Assembly: GCA_902593735.1 (NCBI GenBank) | Contig: CACJJL010000007.1 | Coordinates: 1 to 64,000 of the forward strand | DNA length: 64,000 nt | Source: an uncultured SAR116 cluster alpha proteobacterium | Lineage (GTDB): Bacteria; Pseudomonadota; Alphaproteobacteria; Puniceispirillales; Marisalimonadaceae | Direction: 5' to 3' | Shown: positions 18,303 to 26,545 of the stretch, piece by piece | Numbering within the stretch: position 1 is the stretch's first letter | Layout: every line of letters starts with the position of its first letter | Made by a program: the position numbers and the translations under genes | Notes under the pieces: model-generated | Told to the model about the DNA's origin: nothing | The model's database searches: none | The model's input: the letters and a program-made list of their open reading frames with translations, nothing else

Positions 18303-19157
18303 TTGAATTGGATTAAAGAGACAGTTTTACCTAAGTTTAAAGCTTTTGTTAAAATAAAAGAACCTGAGGAAGTGTTGTGGAGAAAATGCAAATCTTGTTC
18401 TCAAATGATATTTCATAAAGAGTTTACTGCAAATCATAATGTTTGTAAAACATGTGGTTTTCATGATCATTTATCAGCAAAAGAAAGAATTGAGTTTCTT
18501 CTTGATAAAGACACCATAGAAAATATCACAATTCCAAAACCAAAATTAGATCCACTTAATTTTAAAGATAAAAAAAAATATAGCGATAGAATAAAAGATG
18601 CTCAAATCAAAACAAAACTAGATGATGCTTTATTGGTCAGTTTCGGATTAATTGATAAAACTCCAGTGATTTTGGCGTGTTTTGATTTTACGTTTATGGC
18701 AGGATCTATGGGTAGATATGTAGGAGATGGATTAATTTTAGCCTCTGAAGAGGCTATAAAAAGAAAATGTTCCCTTATAGTAGTCCCATCTTCAGGAGGT
18801 GCAAGAATGCAAGAAGGCATATTTTCTCTAATGCAAATGCCAAGATCAACAATTGCAATTAATAAAATTAAAAAAGCAAAGCTTCCATATATAGTTTTAC
18901 ATGCAAATCCAACTACTGGAGGTGTTACAGCAAGCTTTGCTATGCTTGGTGATATTCATATTGCAGAACCAGGAGCAATTATTGGGTTCGCTGGTAGAAG
19001 AGTCATAGAAGAGACAGTAAAAGAAAAATTACCTGAAGATTTTCAAACTGCGGAATATTTAAAATCTCATGGTATGATAGATTTGGTTGTTCCTAGATCC
19101 GAACAAAAAATAAAAATTTCAAAACTTTTAAAATCTTTAACTTTTTATTTAAATTAA
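18303..19157 (+). CDS. accD: Acetyl-CoA carboxylase carboxyltransferase subunit beta
   Basis: 284 residues. With AccA (not in this window) it transfers carboxyl from biotin to acetyl-CoA to make malonyl-CoA. The N-terminal zinc ribbon has C29, C32, C48 and C51 (CKSC...CKTC), followed by the crotonase-like carboxyltransferase domain with GSMG, GGARMQEG and TTGGVTASFA. The TTG start at 18303 is supported by AGGAAA at 18291-18296. Confidence 0.95.
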   Translation: MNWIKETVLPKFKAFVKIKEPEEVLWRKCKSCSQMIFHKEFTANHNVCKTCGFHDHLSAKERIEFLLDKDTIENITIPKPKLDPLNFKDKKKYSDRIKDAQIKTKLDDALLVSFGLIDKTPVILACFDFTFMAGSMGRYVGDGLILASEEAIKRKCSLIVVPSSGGARMQEGIFSLMQMPRSTIAINKIKKAKLPYIVLHANPTTGGVTASFAMLGDIHIAEPGAIIGFAGRRVIEETVKEKLPEDFQTAEYLKSHGMIDLVVPRSEQKIKISKLLKSLTFYLN

Positions 19158-19179
19158 CACTACTAAATTTTAATTTAAA

Positions 19180-20412
19180 TTGAGTAATACTAAAAACAAA
19201 TTATTTTTAACCTTAAATAGGATGTTTGATTTACATCCAAAACTTATAGATTTTGATCTTAAAAGATTAAAAGATCTAATGAATAAATTTGACAATCCAC
19301 AAAATACGCTAAACAACGTAATACATATAGCTGGGACAAATGGTAAAGGCTCAACTGCATCATTCTTAAAAGAAATTTTAGAAGCTCATGATTTGTCAGT
19401 TAATATATATACTTCTCCTCATTTAATAAATTTTAATGAACGAATTAGAATAAACAAAAAATTAATTTCAGATAAAGATTTAATAAATATATTAGAGGAA
19501 GTTGAGTTAAAAAATAATCGTAATCCAATAACATTTTTTGAAATTACTACAGCAGCAGCTTTTATCGCTTTTAAACGGTTTCCTACTGATATTAATATTT
19601 TTGAGACTGGGATGGGTGGGAGATTAGATGCGACAAATATTATAGAAAATAAAAAGCTTACTATAATAACTAAAATAGGCTTGGATCATGAAGAATTTTT
19701 AGGAAAAAATATTGAAAAAATAGCAAAAGAGAAAGCAGGAATTTTAAGAAAAAATATACCCGTAATTATTGCTAAACAGAGTAAAGATAAAGCAATGAAA
19801 ACACTAGTTCATGCTGCAAAAGAATTAAATTCAATACCAATCGAGATAAAAAGAATTTCAAAAAATACAAAATTAAGTTTAGTTGGTGACTTTCAATACG
19901 AAAATGCATCAACAGCATTTACAGCTGCTAAATTTTTAATACCATCGATGTCCATATATAAAGTAAGGCATGCACTTGCAAAAACCTCTTGGCCCGGCAG
20001 AATTCAAAAATTAAATGATGGTAAGATTTTCAATCTCAGAAAAAATGTTACTATAATTGATGGATCACATAATCAAGATGGTGCAATTGTTCTTGATGAA
20101 TATTTGACTAAAAATTCATTGGGTAAATGGAACATAATTATTGGTATGTTAAATAACAGAGAAGTAAAAGATTTCGTCAAAATTTTTAAAAACCACATCA
20201 ATCAAATTTATGCAATTACTATTCCTGATAAAAATTCATATTCAGCTCTAGATATAAAATATAAATTAGATACATTAGGTTTTGAAACAAATGTTTCAAA
20301 CAGTTTTGAAGAAGCTCTTAAAAAGGCCGACAATAAAATACCATTATTAATTACTGGATCTTTATATTTAGCAGGTCATGCATTAAAATTTAACAAAACT
20401 ATAATTGATTAG
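19180..20412 (+). CDS. folC: Bifunctional folylpolyglutamate/dihydrofolate synthase
   Basis: 410 residues. A Mur-ligase-like enzyme that adds glutamate to folates. P-loop AGTNGKGST is at residues 51-59; FETGMGGRLDATN and ITKIGLDHEEFLG follow, and DGSHNQDG begins the C-terminal domain. The TTG start lacks a good Shine-Dalgarno, but the LHPK..D.DL.R segment just after it is the conserved family start. Its stop overlaps the stop of convergent trxA by 4 bp. Confidence 0.92.
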   Translation: MSNTKNKLFLTLNRMFDLHPKLIDFDLKRLKDLMNKFDNPQNTLNNVIHIAGTNGKGSTASFLKEILEAHDLSVNIYTSPHLINFNERIRINKKLISDKDLINILEEVELKNNRNPITFFEITTAAAFIAFKRFPTDINIFETGMGGRLDATNIIENKKLTIITKIGLDHEEFLGKNIEKIAKEKAGILRKNIPVIIAKQSKDKAMKTLVHAAKELNSIPIEIKRISKNTKLSLVGDFQYENASTAFTAAKFLIPSMSIYKVRHALAKTSWPGRIQKLNDGKIFNLRKNVTIIDGSHNQDGAIVLDEYLTKNSLGKWNIIIGMLNNREVKDFVKIFKNHINQIYAITIPDKNSYSALDIKYKLDTLGFETNVSNSFEEALKKADNKIPLLITGSLYLAGHALKFNKTIID

Positions 20413-20729
20413 ATTGTATCTTTAATCCATGTCTCAAGAGCCGATTTTGGAAGAGCTCCCATCTTCTCAGATATTTTTTCTCCATCTTTAAATATCATTA
20501 AAGCAGGAATACTTCTTATACTGTATGCTTGAGATGTTGACGGATTTTCATCAACATTAATTTTTACAACTTTTAATTTGTTACTCATTTCTTCAGATAA
20601 TTCTTCTAAGGAAGGTGCAATTGCTTTGCAAGGTCCGCACCACTCAGCCCAAAAATCTACTAACACAGGTTCTTTAGCTTCTAATACATCTGCTTTAAAG
20701 TTTTGATCATTTGTTTTATTTGTAGCCAT
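20409..20729 (-). CDS. trxA: Thioredoxin
   Basis: 106 residues. Redox-active WCGPC with C31 and C34; the DFWAEW start and the cis-proline segment SIRSIPALMIF are typical. It reduces ribonucleotide reductase and protein disulfides. A strong Shine-Dalgarno (GGAG on the minus strand) precedes the ATG. Convergent with folC, the usual neighbour in alphaproteobacteria, where addA normally follows on the other side. Confidence 0.97.
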   Translation of the reverse strand: MATNKTNDQNFKADVLEAKEPVLVDFWAEWCGPCKAIAPSLEELSEEMSNKLKVVKINVDENPSTSQAYSIRSIPALMIFKDGEKISEKMGALPKSALETWIKDTI

Positions 20730-20761
20730 TTTAATATCTCCTTAGTTAACAAAGTTTAAAT

Positions 20762-22171
20762 TCATTGGTACTGCTTTTCAAGATCTTGTAGAAAGTGATC
20801 CCAATCTTCCAAGAATAACAACTTTTCATCATTACCTTGTCTTTCAAATTCTTCACGTAAATTATCCAGCTCATGATATGCCTTAGGAATTGTATTCCAC
20901 TTTTCATTGTCAGTACTTAAAATCTGATTGGCAATAATCTTATGGATATTTTCATAGTCAGATTTAGGAAGTATATGAGGCATCTCTTCATAAATTAACA
21001 GTTGAGCAAAATATTTATAACGTTTATCTTTAAACTGATTTGAAATATAAAATCTTTCTTCCCAATCAGCATTATGAAAATCAATCATTTTCGATTTTTC
21101 GTGATTGTCAGGGAAACCACCAGAATAAATACTTTCTTCGGGCATTACATCAATCTGTGATTTAGTCATTTGTTTTGTCTCATATTCTTCAAAAAGAATT
21201 GTTTGAATTTTATTTTTAAAATCAGAACTTTGTTTAATAATTTCTGCTCTGTGAGTTAAAACTTCCATCCCAATTGATTGATACACTGGTATTTTATCAA
21301 CAACGCTTGAATCTAATAATATAGGATTTTTATTATTTTTGATTTCTTTAATTAATTTAGGTTTTTGTTTCATTTTAATTTTTAAATCTTTAATAGACAT
21401 ATCAATATAATCAAGTGGATCGTGTAGTAAATCAAAACATTGAGGATAATTAAATTGATTCTTGCAAATGTAAGTAACAGCATGTACGTTATATTTTCCA
21501 AAAAGATATTCGTCCATACAAACAATGTTATTTTGAATTAGGAAATTATCTACATCTATTTTATTATTATTTTTAAGCGCAGCATTCCAAATTTTGTTAG
21601 AACTTTTCTGTAAAATTTTAGCAATTTCTAAAGTTGCATCTACATCACCCATAGCATCATGAGCATTGTGAACAATATTATTAAGTTCAGTTAAAACATC
21701 TAATTTAAAGATTTGATTCCCCTTTTCATTAATTCCAACTTTTAAACAATCAGGAAAATAAAATTTAGATGCTCTAGTTATGCCAATGACATCAGCTCTT
21801 CTATTACCATTAAATTGGGTTAAATAGGGCTCAAAAAGAGTTTTAAAGAAATTTTTTCTAATAAATTCTTCATCAAAATTTATTGAATTGTATCCAACAA
21901 AAATTGCTGGTGACCATTTTTTAAATGTTTTTTCTATTTTTTTTGTTAACTCATAATGTGACAAATTTACATTTTTTAAAATTTCAACAGATGTTTTGTT
22001 TACGATCAATGCTTCAGGATAAGGTACTAAACCTTTTTTTAATCGACATCTTTCTTCAAATTTGTCAATAACATTAAATTTATCATCGGTAAGTATAGCT
22101 GCCACTTGAATAATTTGATCCCAAGAAGAATTTCTTCCTGTAGTTTCTAAATCATAGAAGACATAATTCAA
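20762..22171 (-). CDS. sbcB: Exodeoxyribonuclease I (SbcB-like)
   Basis: 469 residues, against 475 in E. coli. A single-strand-specific 3'-5' DNA exonuclease of the DEDDh class. D7 and E9 are in YDLETTG, a second Asp is in SINFDEEFIRK, and the H/D pair is in NAHDAMGDVDATLEIA. NNIVHNAHDAMGDV and NADWEERFY in the C-terminal region are characteristic of the SbcB family. It follows tsaE on the minus strand by 18 bp and precedes trxA by about 30 bp. In alphaproteobacteria this place between tsaE and trxA is usually held by addB-addA. Confidence 0.85.
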   Translation of the reverse strand: MNYVFYDLETTGRNSSWDQIIQVAAILTDDKFNVIDKFEERCRLKKGLVPYPEALIVNKTSVEILKNVNLSHYELTKKIEKTFKKWSPAIFVGYNSINFDEEFIRKNFFKTLFEPYLTQFNGNRRADVIGITRASKFYFPDCLKVGINEKGNQIFKLDVLTELNNIVHNAHDAMGDVDATLEIAKILQKSSNKIWNAALKNNNKIDVDNFLIQNNIVCMDEYLFGKYNVHAVTYICKNQFNYPQCFDLLHDPLDYIDMSIKDLKIKMKQKPKLIKEIKNNKNPILLDSSVVDKIPVYQSIGMEVLTHRAEIIKQSSDFKNKIQTILFEEYETKQMTKSQIDVMPEESIYSGGFPDNHEKSKMIDFHNADWEERFYISNQFKDKRYKYFAQLLIYEEMPHILPKSDYENIHKIIANQILSTDNEKWNTIPKAYHELDNLREEFERQGNDEKLLFLEDWDHFLQDLEKQYQ

Positions 22172-22189
22172 ATTATTGACCTCACAAAA

Positions 22190-22674
22190 CTAAAAAGCAC
22201 TTAAATGTTTAATTTTATTATCCCATTTTTTTGAACCAGATAAAGAAATTTTTCTATATTCAGATAAATTACTTTGATTATTCTTTATAATCTCAATATT
22301 AAGGTTCAAGGGATCAAATTGACTTAATTCATGACTAAATTTTGGCCACTCAATAAAAATAATTTTTTTTTTAAGTCCTCAAAAATACCAATCTCATCTA
22401 ATTCTTCAAAACTATTAATCCTATAAAAATCACAATGCCAGATTTCTTCATTTTGTTGAAATGGATATGTTTGAACAATATTAAATGTAGGACTAACAAC
22501 TTCATTAATTTTTGTTAAATTATTTATTATTGATTTACATAAAAATGTTTTACCAACACCTAAATCGCCATCAAATGTAATCAGATCATTTAGCGAAAAT
22601 AACTTTGCTAATTGTATACCAAAGTTATGCATTTCAGTTTTAGATTTAATCGCTATTTCTAATAACAATTTCAT
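22190..22674 (-). CDS. tsaE: tRNA t6A biosynthesis ATPase TsaE, with a frameshift at a poly-A run
   Basis: TsaE is the ATPase of the TsaBCDE complex that makes t6A37 in tRNAs. The first 100 or so codons contain the P-loop GDLGVGKT (K42) and the motif VSPTFNIV. On the minus strand the frame then meets ten A residues (plus-strand T run 22363-22372). As written it continues as LFLLSGQ and ends at 22324. One extra A would instead give IIFIEWPKFSHEL, matching the conserved (V/I)EWP end of TsaE, and continue to TAG at 22190, making about 161 residues (E. coli 153). The restored stop is 18 bp before sbcB. Confidence 0.85.
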
Positions 22675-22677
22675 AAA

Positions 22678-24069
22678 TTAGTATCTATAATTGTCTGATT
22701 TAAAAGGTCCTTGTACTGGAACACCTATGTACTCAGCTTGTTCATAAGAAAGTTTACTTAAAGTTGCACCAACTTTGTCAAGATGTAATTTAGCAACTTT
22801 TTCATCTAAATGTCTTGGTAAGGTATATACCTTATTTTCATAATTTTCTGGCTTTTCCCATAACTCTATTTGTGCAAGTACTTGATTAGTAAAAGAAGCA
22901 CTCATAACAAAACTAGGATGGCCAGTAGCACATCCTAGGTTTACCAATCTTCCTTTTGCTAAAACTATTAAACGCTTTCCATCTTGAAACTCAACCTCAT
23001 CCACTTGAGGCTTAACCTCTGACCATTTCATATTTTGAAGTGACTCAACTTGAATTTCAGAATCAAAATGACCGATGTTACACACGATAGCTCTGTCTTT
23101 CATTTCTCTCATATGGTCCACAGTAATAACATCTTTATTACCAGTTGCTGTTACAAATATATCTCCTCTAGAACATGCCTCTTCCATAGAACACACTTCG
23201 TATCCTTCCATTGCAGCTTGTAATGCACAAATAGGGTCAATTTCAGTTACAATTACTCTAGCCCCACCTTGACGAAGTGATGCAGCAGATCCTTTACCAA
23301 CGTCACCATAACCTGCAACCACTGCAACTTTACCAGATAACATTACATCAGTGGCTCTTCTAATGCCATCTACTAAAGATTCTCTACATCCATAAAGATT
23401 ATCAAATTTAGATTTTGTGACTGAATCGTTCACATTAATTGCTGGAAAAGGAAGATCACCTTTTTCTGCCATTTGATATAATCTAAGGACACCTGTAGTT
23501 GTTTCTTCAGTAACGCCTTTTATACTATTTTTAACTTTAGTGAACCACCCTGGAGAACTTTCAAGTCTGGATAAAATTTGTGCCTTAAGAGCTTCTTCTT
23601 CTTCATTAGCGGGGTTAGTTAATACTTTATCACCACTTTCTGCTTTAGCACCTAATATAATATATAAAGTTGCGTCACCGCCATCATCTAATATCATATT
23701 CGCAACAGTATTATCTGACCAAGTAAATATTTGATCTACATAATTCCAATATTCTTTTAAAGTTTCTCCTTTTTTCGCAAAAACTGAAATGTTTTGTTTT
23801 GCAATTGCTGCTGCTGCGTGATCTTGAGTTGAAAAAATATTACAGCTTGCCCATCTAACACTAGCCCCAAGACTTGTTAACGTTTCTATAAGAACTGCTG
23901 TTTGAATTGTCATATGAAGACAACCCGCAATCCTAGTACCTTTTAATGGTTTATCGTTTGAAAACAGTTCTCTACATGCTATTAATCCTGGCATTTCAGT
24001 CTCAGCAATTGAGATTTCTTTTCTTCCCCATTCAGCAAGATTTATATCTGTTATTGAATAATCATTCAT
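22678..24069 (-). CDS. ahcY: Adenosylhomocysteinase (SAH hydrolase)
   Basis: 463 residues from the ATG at 24069, which has GAGGG five bases upstream; an ATG at 24081 contains that Shine-Dalgarno and is less likely. The enzyme splits S-adenosylhomocysteine into adenosine and homocysteine, keeping methylation running. Seen: [17 protein letters not shown] near the start, NAD loop [11 protein letters not shown], and the C-terminal KSDNYRY that reaches the neighbouring active site. No SAH or SAM riboswitch is recognisable in the 77 bp upstream. Confidence 0.97.
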   Translation of the reverse strand: MNDYSITDINLAEWGRKEISIAETEMPGLIACRELFSNDKPLKGTRIAGCLHMTIQTAVLIETLTSLGASVRWASCNIFSTQDHAAAAIAKQNISVFAKKGETLKEYWNYVDQIFTWSDNTVANMILDDGGDATLYIILGAKAESGDKVLTNPANEEEEALKAQILSRLESSPGWFTKVKNSIKGVTEETTTGVLRLYQMAEKGDLPFPAINVNDSVTKSKFDNLYGCRESLVDGIRRATDVMLSGKVAVVAGYGDVGKGSAASLRQGGARVIVTEIDPICALQAAMEGYEVCSMEEACSRGDIFVTATGNKDVITVDHMREMKDRAIVCNIGHFDSEIQVESLQNMKWSEVKPQVDEVEFQDGKRLIVLAKGRLVNLGCATGHPSFVMSASFTNQVLAQIELWEKPENYENKVYTLPRHLDEKVAKLHLDKVGATLSKLSYEQAEYIGVPVQGPFKSDNYRY

Positions 24070-24146
24070 AGCAACCCTCATTTAATTTAATCATTCTATA
24101 ACATTTAAAATTACTCATTTAAAGCTTGAATTGATGTATTTAAAAA

Positions 24147-25751
24147 TTAAGTTTTGACTTCTGGAAAAGAAACTTTAACACTTCCACCTAGACATTCATT
24201 CTTTTGATTTAAACGATTTAATGCCTTTATTAATCCACCATGTGCTTCAACGATCTGTTTTGAGATAGATAATCCCAAACCAGAATGATTACCAAATTTT
24301 TCATTTTTAGGTCTGTCTGTATAAAATCTGTCAAAAACCTTTTTCAGAGACCCTTTAGAAAAACCCGGCCCATTATCTTCAACAGTAATAGTTACATTTT
24401 CTAAATTTTTTTCTATTCGAATATTTATAAAATTATTTCCCTTTGAAAACGAAGCAGCATTTTGTATCAAATTGTCAAAAACTTGAGCAATCTTATTTTC
24501 ATCACCTAAAATATAAATGTCCTCAGTGTGCTTTAGAAGATTAATTTTTGACATTATTGTAGTTGATCTTATATCAACAAGAGTTTCAAGAAGCTTTGAA
24601 ATATTTATTTCTTTAATTTCTATTCTTGACAATTCAGCATCTAATCTTGAGGCAGCAGAAATATCATTGATCAATCTATCTATTCTTTCTACATCATTTT
24701 GTATTACTTTTATTAATTTTTTTTGCTCACTCAAACTTCTAACTTTTGTAATTGTTTCAGAAGCTGACCTAACAGACGTTATTGGATTTTTTAACTCGTG
24801 AGCAACGTCAGCAGCAAACTCTGCAATATGATCAATTCTTTTTTGTAACTCATTAGTCATTTTAAAAAAAGATTGGGCTAAATTACCTATTTCATCTTTC
24901 CTATTTCTAAATTTATTTAAGTTAAATGTTTTTAGTGTTTTATCCTCAGCAATTTTATCTGCTTCATTAGATAAACTCACTATAGGATTTGTAATTGATC
25001 TCCCAAAATAAATAGCAAGAGCAACTGTTGCCAACAAAATAAGACCAAACGCCTTAAAAAGCTCAGTTTCTAAGTCAACTAATTCTTGTTCAATCTTTTT
25101 TCCTGAAACAGAAAGAAGAACAGCTCCTCTTACCATTCGAATGTTTTTAATTGGTATAGCTACAGACAAATAAAGTTTACCATTATCATCTTGTCGTAAG
25201 ATTTTTTGAGTCCTCCCTTTTAGAGCCATAATAACTTCTGGGAAGTCTTCAAATGAGAAAATTGTATCATCTCTGTAAAGAGGTAGGTCAAGAGGTTTTG
25301 AAATTAAATTTGAAAATAAAGAGACAAATTGTGTTAGAGTATTTTTTATGGAAAATCCATTGTCAACAGCTGGTAACGGGCTCACTTTAACAAAAGGACT
25401 GTACTTCATACTTGATTTTGTATCTGCTATTAAATTTCCATACATATTAAAGAGTCTTGCTCTTATACTAGACCCATATTCGACCTTTGGAATAAGACTT
25501 TGAAGAGCTGGACTTGATATTTGATTATTCTGGATTAAGCCATACTGATTTTCTGCTAATGCAAGTGCTTTAGTAAGCGTTAATCCTTGTCTTTCAATGG
25601 CTACGAATTCAGACTTAATTAAAATATCTTGATACTTATTAAAATAAATTAAGATAATTGGGTATAATATTACAGGTAATAATATTATAAATAGTATCCT
25701 CATTTTTAGAGGAAAATATAACTTTTCAAATTTTCTAAAAATAAATTTCAA
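24147..25751 (-). CDS. chvG: Sensor histidine kinase, ChvG type
   Basis: 534 residues. Two membrane helices (about 17-37 and 233-250) flank a periplasmic sensor region of some 190 residues. A HAMP domain follows, then the dimerisation/phosphoacceptor domain with H318 in FAADVAHELKNP, and an ATPase domain with NLIQNA, DNGPGF and GLGLS. ChvG/ChvI-type systems respond to acid or envelope stress in alphaproteobacteria. It is encoded 3 bp after its response regulator. The HPr kinase often linked with this pair is not seen here. Confidence 0.87.
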   Translation of the reverse strand: MKFIFRKFEKLYFPLKMRILFIILLPVILYPIILIYFNKYQDILIKSEFVAIERQGLTLTKALALAENQYGLIQNNQISSPALQSLIPKVEYGSSIRARLFNMYGNLIADTKSSMKYSPFVKVSPLPAVDNGFSIKNTLTQFVSLFSNLISKPLDLPLYRDDTIFSFEDFPEVIMALKGRTQKILRQDDNGKLYLSVAIPIKNIRMVRGAVLLSVSGKKIEQELVDLETELFKAFGLILLATVALAIYFGRSITNPIVSLSNEADKIAEDKTLKTFNLNKFRNRKDEIGNLAQSFFKMTNELQKRIDHIAEFAADVAHELKNPITSVRSASETITKVRSLSEQKKLIKVIQNDVERIDRLINDISAASRLDAELSRIEIKEINISKLLETLVDIRSTTIMSKINLLKHTEDIYILGDENKIAQVFDNLIQNAASFSKGNNFINIRIEKNLENVTITVEDNGPGFSKGSLKKVFDRFYTDRPKNEKFGNHSGLGLSISKQIVEAHGGLIKALNRLNQKNECLGGSVKVSFPEVKT

Positions 25752-25754
25752 CTT

Positions 25755-26444
25755 TTATAAGTCTCTATATCTATAGCCCACACCATACAATGTTTCGATA
25801 TGATCAAAATTTTTGTCAAAAACTCTAAATTTTCTTCTCATTCTTTTAATATGACTGTCAATTGTTCTATCATCCACATATATAGTTTCACCATACGCTG
25901 TATCAATTAGTTGGTCTCTATTTTTCACTATTCCTGGCCTTTGAGCTAAGGAATATAGAATTAAAAATTCAGTAACTGTAAGTCTTATTTCTTCACCTTT
26001 CCATTTACAAAGATGTCTATCTGGATCAAGTGATAAATCATTTCTTTGAATTAATTTATCTGAAACGTCATTACTTTTATACATACTTCGCCTCAGTACG
26101 GCTCTTATTCTTTCAATCAAAAGCTTTTGGGAAAATGGCTTAGTAATATAATCATCAGCTCCCATTCGAAGTCCGATTGCTTCATCAATTTCATCATCTT
26201 TGCTGGTTAAAAAAATTACAGGAACGTCATTTGTTTCTCTAAGTTTTTTTAAAACTTCCATACCGTCAAGTTTTGGCATTTTAATATCTAATATTACTAT
26301 ATTAGGCGTATTCCTTTGAAGCGCTATTAGACCTTGTTCACTATCATTATAAGTTTCAATTACCCAGCCTTCAGCTTTTAAAGCCACCGAAACTGATGTT
26401 AAAATATTATTATCATCATCAATAAGAATTATTTTTTCGCTCAT
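25755..26444 (-). CDS. chvI: Response regulator, ChvI type (OmpR family)
   Basis: 229 residues. Receiver domain with acidic pocket D10/D11, phosphoacceptor D53 in ILDIKMP, a conserved Thr in FLTSKDD and Lys in ITKPF; then a winged-helix DNA-binding domain with [17 protein letters not shown] and [11 protein letters not shown]. It is transcribed with chvG. The 100-bp upstream region has AT-rich -35/-10-like sequence, but nothing I would call with confidence. Confidence 0.9.
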   Translation of the reverse strand: MSEKIILIDDDNNILTSVSVALKAEGWVIETYNDSEQGLIALQRNTPNIVILDIKMPKLDGMEVLKKLRETNDVPVIFLTSKDDEIDEAIGLRMGADDYITKPFSQKLLIERIRAVLRRSMYKSNDVSDKLIQRNDLSLDPDRHLCKWKGEEIRLTVTEFLILYSLAQRPGIVKNRDQLIDTAYGETIYVDDRTIDSHIKRMRRKFRVFDKNFDHIETLYGVGYRYRDL

Positions 26445-26545
26445 GCTTTTGCCTGTATTTTTATTAAAATTAATTTACATAGTGATTTGAGTAGAAAATT
26501 TAGTTTTATTCAAGGCTAAATTAAGTTAATTTATGTTTATAATAT

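Noticed and set aside
24070-24146. SAH or SAM riboswitch before ahcY
   Set aside because: The gap is short and AT-rich, without paired GC elements or known riboswitch core motifs.
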